Source: Streblospio benedicti
Lineage: Eukaryota > Annelida > Polychaeta > Spionida > Spionidae
Direction of reading: 5' to 3'
Length of the DNA: 64,000 nt
Assembly (NCBI GenBank): GCA_019095985.1
Contig: CM032660.1
Coordinates: 45,986,889-46,050,888, forward strand
Shown here: positions 43,501-52,500 of the stretch, one piece after another
How the letters are laid out: each line of letters opens with the position of its first letter
Numbering within the stretch: the stretch's first letter is position 1
Program-made: the position numbers and the translations under genes
The notes under the pieces: generated by a model
Databases searched by the model: none
The model's input: the letters and a program-made list of their open reading frames with translations, nothing else
What the model was told of the DNA's origin: nothing

Positions 43501-46500
43501 TATAAACCTACCACTCCGTGACATTCCTGGAACTTGGCTCCCTTGAGAACTGCACACGCGTTTTTCGCTTGTTTCTCCATCTCTGACGTTGTACATTGAT
43601 ATTGCGGAGATGCGGAATCTGGGCACTAAGAATATAAAGAAAAAAATTCCAATATAATACATTCAACTAGGTGAATGCATTGCTTGTAAATATTCTAAGT
43701 TTGAAAAAGAATGTAATGTGGGGATTGTGATGGGGATGAAAAATTTCAAATTGACCCAACGAACAACTGTTGATGAAAATTCCGAAATAGACAAAAGCGG
43801 GTGAGTTTGTAACATGACGCATTTATCAGGTGAGTTCTTGTGGCGTATCACGGCGAGCCCGAAAGGCGAGGCTGATGCGCCACAAGAATGGATCATGATA
43901 AAATAATTCAGGTTACCCAATAAACCAGTTTTTGTATATATTATTATATTATAAACAAGTACAAAACTCTCTCTCTCTCTCTGTTCCCAATGATTGTGAA
44001 ATTCATTTTTCCACATACTCTCTAACGTCTTTCTACCACATTTGAGTCCCGCCAGGACCACTTGATATAGTTAAATGGAAGCTTACGGTTGTAAAACCTG
44101 TCTTCAGCTATGTCTGTCGTGGTAGAAATATACTTGGTAGAAAAATGTGAGACATTATGTAGAAACTGACATAAGAATTTGAAAAAGATGTTCGAAAATG
44201 GTTGATAACCATCTCTGGGGGTTATCAGATACTTCTTAATCATGATAATAATTGAAATTACATGAAAAAGGATAATAGAAATGTTACCTGGTCATATGCT
44301 ACAGACACCTTGTGTGAATTTCCGAACACCACGGGTCTGGGGGCCAATTCCCCGTTTGGTTTCACCATATCATCTACAAATGTGATTAGTATAATTTTGG
44401 AATTAGAGGCTTCCCACAAATTGACAGGTGTTATGCTAATCGGCAGTGAAATGAAACAATATGAAATATAAAACTACTCTCCTACAGATATTAACTCAAT
44501 ATATAAATAATTTCCGGTGTAAACGCTAATAGTTATTTTTACTTTTGATTTCAAAAAACAAAACAAAACAAAACATTTTTTTATCTTCAAATAGGCTAAA
44601 TAAAGATCGCGAAATGATATTAGGCCTAATGCAAAACAATCACCACATATATGATACCACTGCGAAGGCCTTACTCGACTGTAGTGAGTTTCAAAGGAAA
44701 TGCAGATTGATAAAAAATTCATAAAAAATGAAAAATAAAATCTTTATATTTGGCTATCTATGCACCTGCAGGCTCATGATACAAACAACTAAACACGAAT
44801 GTTTTTTACAAATATCTTACTCATGGGGTCACTGTCGAAGTTTCCACACATGCCCATGTAGTCGCCTGAGTTGTGCGGCTTGAATGTCTCCTCGAGGCTC
44901 AACAGCCAGCTGTCTTCGTCGTCCCAACGGACCCGGAAGGATCCATACTCCAGGTACAACCAGTTGCCACGTTGGTCGATGATCACACCTGCAAGCACGC
45001 CAATGTACATGTACAATACAATATTGTAAAAATGTAAATGTGATTATTTATATATAGTCGAAATTCACTGTTATCGTGCCCTAGCGACTTTATATATTTA
45101 CACCAGGTCATTGGCATCCTTGTCACACTATAATCTTCTCAACTCCCCGGGGAGCATACAGCACATCAGCACATCGCTACCGTAGCACACGTTAAATAAG
45201 TACAGTTCAGGCGAGTGAACGCTAATGTGAGTGATTAGCACGTCATCAGACCCGACCGGGAATTGAACCCACGACCTTTTGGTCACAAGTCCAACTCCCT
45301 GTCCGCTCGGCCACGGAAGCATGTCATGACTGATAATATTTATTTGACATTCTGATATATAGGTGGTGGGTGAGGGTTGGGGATATTGGCAGCTGTTTTG
45401 AACCAAATGATCTGCTCTATTAAGTTGACAACCAAGCTATTTTTTGTTCAGGATTCCAAAATGATATATATATGTGTGTGTGTGTGTGTGTGCGTGCGCG
45501 CGCGCGCGCGTGTGTGTATAAATCTGAGAACAAATCTCCATAGGAATCCCGATTTGAAGGTTGCTTAATGGGCTGGATAATCCAATATCTTTATACTAAC
45601 TTATGTCTGTCATTTTGGACGCCATTTTGGACGCCATTTTGGACGCCATCCTGAAAAATGTACTGTTCTACTGCCCACGGTTTGTTAATGAAATTCGATT
45701 TCGTCACCGTCATTTTTGCTCCAGAGGTAAAACTGTCAATACATCGTATTTCAGTGGTTACACTTGCTAAGACCCCATTAATGGCGTTAGACCGACAGTC
45801 CGTCCTTCCCGTTCCGTTTGTTACCCCTCTACAGGTCACATCATTCGAGCCACGGTGTTCAACTTTATCATGTCAGTTGTAAATGGTGACCACAAGACCT
45901 GTATTTCTCATGAACCCAAACGGTCCATATTTGGGTCAATTCTGGACAATTAATTGGTCCATTTCGTACTGTTACCCCTTTACAAGTCACATTGTGTGAG
46001 CCAGTATGCTACAATGTGGTTTGTCAATTCAAAATAGTGACCTTTCTGTGCCTAATTCATATGGACCACAATGGCCCCATTTGTGGTCATTGTGGCTATT
46101 TGTTCGTTGTCACCTTGCTATATCTCTACAGATAATTAGGTTAGAGCTGCATAGCTCAGGATTTGGTTTATAACTCACAAATAGTGACCTCTTGGTCCAA
46201 CTTCATATGGACTATAATATCTATTATTTGTTGCATATATTGTGAAATTTGCGGGGAGCCCTATAAAGATTTGGAAGGCCGTGGACTCGAACTCACGTTC
46301 TTCTGTTCACAGCAGACCGGTCATATGGTATTATACCCATAGGCTAACCTTCCAAGACGCTTAGAGACGTGTTAATACTAGGCCAGCTTCTAAACCTCGT
46401 ACGAACTAGGCCCTGCCACACTTGTGTTCTATTTCTGTCTCATTCTTTGTCATCTAAACGTGATCCTCGAACATTTTCCAAGCCGCCTTGACACGTGTAT

Positions 46501-49500
46501 GATACCAGTGTTTCCTGGTTGGTCACCATGCCGGGTCACTTTGTTTACATTCTTAGTTCGTTCCTGGCTTATTACCACAATACAGGCCACACTGTTCCAG
46601 CTAGAGTACTTAAATTCAGTTTTCAAGTTTGAAATAGCAATCAGGGGACACTTATTCCTTATGGACTAAATGGTACACATATATGGATGCATTATGACTA
46701 TTATTCAATCCCCGCTTGTAAACGTTATATAGTTCAAACTGTTAGAGATAAGTTAGAAATACTGACCATTCAGTACAAATTCCATATGGACCATAAAGCC
46801 ACAGATTTGGGTCTTTTCAGGCTAGATCGTCCCAGTTTAGTTATCGATTTACAAAGCACACCATTAGTATTATATATAGCTAGAGTTCTGAATGTTGATA
46901 TGTTAATGGTGAATCATCGGCGATCATATCGACCACAACGGTCCCTCTTTGGTGCCATTGTGGTGTGTGTATTATATTATGCTGGTTTATGACATTATCT
47001 TATTAACTAACGTGTACACCAGGTCATATGGGTTTCAGGTTACGGAAAGTTGAACTGATATCGCTGCTATTTGGTGTTTAGAATGAGCTTACCTTGTCCG
47101 GGCTCGGCATAGCCTTGACTGCGGGTGACGGTTATTGGCTGACCGTTCACTGTAATGTCGTGTCCTACAGCCACAACAGTCACCTGGCTGTTCAGCACCA
47201 TTGTCAGTCTCTAAAATAAAAACAGTTTTACGATGAATTTTCTATTCGAGATAAGCAATCGGAAAATTATTACGGGTATGTGAATGGCACGACTAGCAGG
47301 ATCAGGATGTTGAAAAGACATGCCCATGAGTTTGGAAGGGCGATTTGAAATTCTTTGTCGGATACAACCCCACCCCCTCCCAAAGGATGTGAGCTCTAAA
47401 AATCACCTTGGGGATTGGAGGTGCTATATCCCAACCCAAAGATGGACCTGTTTTAATAAAGCTCATCATGAAAGCACCCAGAAGTCATACAAAAGCTACT
47501 CCATTATGCTGGTGCGTGGAGCTAATTATATAGTTGGATAGTTAGTAAAATAAAAACAAGGCTTTTTAAATACTACTTACTAATGAATTTATGGTCACAA
47601 TAAATGAAGAACTGAGATTAAATGTGCCATCAGGCATGAACAATTGACTGTGGTATATGTATTACATGCAATTGTAAACAATGAGATGAACATACGAGAG
47701 AGCTTAATGTCAGAGAGGAGAGCTGGTGTGGAGATGTGAGTGTAGGGATGAGGAGGGTGGGAAACGAAGAACGATATAGCCTGAGCTGACGCCAACTAAC
47801 AAGTGAAGCGCTGTGGGTGGCGCGTGAGGTGAGCTTGGGCGGAAGCGGCTATGCACATGTGCATGCACACGCGGCCGCGGAAAGGAGGAGACCTTGAGGA
47901 TGATCCAGGGAGCCTGCAGCAGGGAAAGCCATGGGGTCGAGGTCAGGTCGCCGAGTACATTAGACTGGGAAGTAGGGCATTCTGGCGGCGCCGGCGGCAT
48001 TGACCTGGAATTAGCTCCCGCGTCTTGGCGGCCACGAGTGGGGGAAGAGAGACCTTGAGGATGAGATCCAGGGGTGTGGATCGGCCTGTGGAGCCAGGTC
48101 GAGGCTACACGGGCGAGGATGACATGGCAGGAAGTGGGGCAGCATTGAACTGAGATAAGGCCGGGATGTGGTAAGATCGGCCGGGGATAGAGTGACTTCG
48201 AGGAGGGGTCACTAGGTACAGAGGTGAGTGAGTCCTCCCGCCCGCAAAATGTCACAAAATTACAAGTTAATTTAAAACAAATAAACAAATTTGACAAGGG
48301 ACCGTGCAATATTTACCAGGTATGGGAGACCGGTGCATTTGGTAGGGGGACAGGTACTTTTTTCAAGGTGCAAAGTAGGGGGACCGGATGATTTTTCATT
48401 CTCGTTGAGCATGTGACATGTACTTTTTTCAGCTGCTGGAATCCCATCTCGATGTCAGCGAATCGGTACAAATTAATTTCGTGAATATTCATGGGAGGGG
48501 ACGCATACTTTACTTATGAATAGAGGCCATGGGATATCAGTTTTTTTTCGTGGCATCAGCAGGGGACAAGACCTTTTTTCAAACAAGTTTTTCTATATGC
48601 ACCGGTCCCCTTGCCTGTTAGATATTGCACCGTCCCCAAGCATCGCTGTGTCCAGTTGATCTTTGTTATGGGGGTATAAAGCAGTGGGTCTCATGGTCCA
48701 ATTACTGAAAGTTATTACCTGCTTGTCTTCCAAATAATGATTCTGAACTTCAAATTTTAAATATAATTCATTACACTACTGGACTCTTTTAAAAATTAAA
48801 CAACGTATGACAAAATAATACAACGATAATTAGTAACCGCATTGTTGTATCATTTTATCATACATGGTTTAATTTTGAAAATGAAACTGTTATGTTCCAA
48901 ATCGATAATGAATTATATTCAAAATTGTAAGTTTAGAATTACATTTGGAAAAAACAGGTAATAACGTTCAATAATTGAATCATTAATAAGGTGATGATGT
49001 CATGGTCTGAGCCCTCCTCCCAATGAGCCTCAGACACTGGCGTGTCTCACCTTCTTGCAGGTTGTGTACATGTGGCAGTTGAGGTAGGACACGACGAGCG
49101 AGCGCGCGCCATCGTTGAACATGCGGTAGGTGCAGCGGCCGGGGAAGAGGAACTCTATGCCGTCAAACGTGCGCATGTAGTTGGGTCCGTAGCCGGCGCA
49201 GGTGCGGAACGCCAGGTCCTCAGTGTGGGGCACCACTGGCGGGCGACAGAGGATATATTATGAGGTGCAGACCAGACAGGTTAAACATAGACCACTGGCG
49301 GACACAGACAGTAAGATGTTTTGATAATATAATTCAAACTTATGATGATTAATGCGTATGTTTTGTGAGAAACAATTGAAAAAGACGAATTTCATGCCAT
49401 ATTAGTGTTAATGCGTTTAAGATCAATTTTAAGGTGTTCATAAACACCTTACCAAAATAGTATTACCACAAAGAGTTTGATTTTAACTGATACAGTTTGA

Positions 49501-52500
49501 ATAAAATTTTGACAAAAAAACTCAGAAATACCACAGCAAGAAAAATGCCTCGTACCTCTAGTTACTTAACCCCCCGTCCTGTACCAGCGCCCCCCCCTCC
49601 TTCATAAACCTACCCCGCCCCCTCACATCACCCCATCCCAACTCTACCTCTCTCACATCACCCACCCCCATTCATAAGCTTCCCCAACCTACCCCGTCTC
49701 ACAGCACCCCACCACATCATCATCTACTCCAACTCTACCCTCTCATCATCTTACCCAACCTACCGCCCCCCACGTATACATCATCTTACCCAACGCCTAT
49801 CACCCATGCACCCTTCAGCATCCCCACAGTACCTCCCCCTCCGTCTCACCCGCCCCCTCACATCACCCCATCCCTTCATCATATACCCCAAATCTACCCC
49901 TCTCATCTTATCCAACCTACCGCGCCCCTCACATCACCCTCACATATGCATCATATACTTCAACGCCTATCCCCCCAACAAGTCCCACAATCCTAATCTC
50001 TGTCATCCCCACTCCACAGCATCTCTCCCCCGTCCCCTATCTCCCCTCACCGCGCGGCTCGTCCAAGCGGTCCTCGAGCGTGGGCCGGCTGTTGGGGTCG
50101 GGGCAGCGCTCGCAGTCGCCGCCGTACACGCCCCAGCCGAGCCCGCCGAACTGGCCACAGCAGTCTGCCTTGGACACGGGATTCGGCGCGCCTTCCACCT
50201 TGTCCGAGAAGCACCTGCAACCCCAGTCGCATCTCAGGATGGGTTTATGATGGATTTTTGCAACTAAAGTTCTTTCAGCGTCTTGTATTTTGTAGTCATG
50301 TTTGTTATATACCGTATTGAATATAATTTATGTAACTGTAATAGAAATACCTGCAACCCCAGTCACATATCAACATATCAGTTTGTCTCTCAACACTTAT
50401 TGTCTTGTATTTTGTAGTAAGTCATTTTCAGGTATCCTCTTACTTTTTCAAGTAGGCCTACCTTTGAATATAGGGATGCTTGTAACCACAGGCAATTTTG
50501 TGTTTTAATGCTTATTATCGTGTATTGTGGTATATCATTTTTGTTTCATGTATCCCCTTTCGTTTCAACTGCTTTTGAATATATTAGATCTACATGTAAT
50601 TTTAAGAGAACCACCCGTAACCCAAGTCACATATCGACTATGGTGTGTAAACGAATGGAATTTTACAACCAATGTCAGTGTTTGTGTCTCAACGCTTATT
50701 GTGCTGTTTCAACCTTCTCTTTCTCTCTCACAATCTCTTTTGAAGGCTAGTAGATGCACACTACTTAGAATGATGAAATCATTGTAGTCTCATGGCGAAC
50801 AGGTCGTGGTGTAGATAGAGCCCCACCTTGGTCATTTGATACCTATCTTGTGATATGGAAGCTTAGACCCTCGACAATACGTACTGGGCGTTGCGGTAGC
50901 AGAACTTGCTGTTGGGCGTGACCTGGCCGCTGTCATCCTCACAGCGTCGGCCCACCCACGGCGCGTCGCACTCGCACATGCCGGGCGCGATGCACTCGCC
51001 GCCGTTCGCACACTCAGGCACGCAGATCGCTGCAACACGGGCGAGGTTAGCTTTGTGGCGGCTATTTTGCAAATCTAATTATATCTTCACATTCAATCTT
51101 AATCTTCTCTCTCTCTCTCCGTGGTCTGTAGCAAGCAAGTTCCTGTCACTGTATTGATATGGAAGGATGAAGGATATGAAATGGAAAGTTAGGGTTGTAA
51201 AACCTGTCTTCACCTATTTCAATGTAGTGGTAGGATCATGCTTGCTATAGATCAGACGGAAGATTGAAATCGAATTCACAAATGAGTTTGGGGAAAACGC
51301 ATTACAATTCTAACATTCAAGACGTTACAATTACAATGTATTATTAATCAATTAATCTTTAATATGGCAATCTTGATTCTGCAGTATTCACGCCTGAAAG
51401 TGAGGCTTCTGCGATAGGAAATTTCAAATACACTGCCTGCCTCGCCAGATCACTGAAGCACACAGCTTAGGATAACATTCAGTCTTGGCCTGTTTTTATA
51501 TTTTAGCTATTTTCATATTTTACCTTCTCAATTCTGATTTGTTGAAACCTGTTGGTTGGCTAATCTTACTACTTTGTGAATGAGTGGTTCTATGTTGAAT
51601 ATTCATCTGATCGAGTTTGACATGATCATCAAAAGGTTTATAACCACTACTTTGGAGCCAAAATTTTAAACGTACCTCGATCGACAGCCTTCAACCTTTC
51701 ACATTCTACATTGACGTTCCGTTGCTCATTGAGAAATTAGATCGTGTCGATATTAAAAGATTGAGATTATCTAGAAATCAATCCATATGAAATGATACAG
51801 TGTATACTGCTACCATGTTATTCATGAATTAGCTCATCCCTACATAGCCTGAAGCCTGCAACTCACGCGTCTCGCAATCCTCGCCCTCCCAGCCGTCGCA
51901 GCAGCGCGTCACGTTGATCTTCTCGTTCTTAGAGAAGGTGCACAAGGTTCCGCTCGCGCCTTGGCCGGACATGTACCCCACCACGGCCGTCTGCACCTCG
52001 TCCGGATTCATCCCCTCGAACGGGGCCACCGACGTCTACGGAGACACACACGTTAAAAAGCCTGCATTTCTTGGGAGAGGTTTGTAAGGGATCAAGAAAT
52101 CCCAAACCCCTCATTTGTTTTACCTTATTTCACATATTACTTATTTTTTCGGCGTTTCATTCCATATCCCACAAATTTGAAGGCTTTTTCCAACATACCA
52201 CTTCATTGAAATCCCACATCATTCCTTTTTTTGGCCTTTTCCCCACGTCCCTTTTTTTGGCCCCCATCCCTATTTTGTTTTTGCTCCAACCACCCACCCC
52301 CAACCAAACCAGATCTTGCTTCTATACACGTAGACACGTCCCTTTGCGGGTGTGACTCAAAAATGGCCCGCTCGCCGTGCAACGTGATGACACGTAGCCA
52401 CTCTACTACCCGCCCGTGCCGGTACTTCACACACAATCACGAGGCGGCATTATATATCATACACACTATATATAAGTATATATCATGATAAATCACTTTA

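Noticed and set aside
47710-48309. 199-codon minus-strand frame
   Set aside because: No domain or splice support. It is open because of GC-rich composition.
50879-50884. Alternative donor GTATTG for exon 4
   Set aside because: It would leave exon 5 out of frame. GTACGT four bases earlier in the transcript keeps the CFSDKVEG frame.
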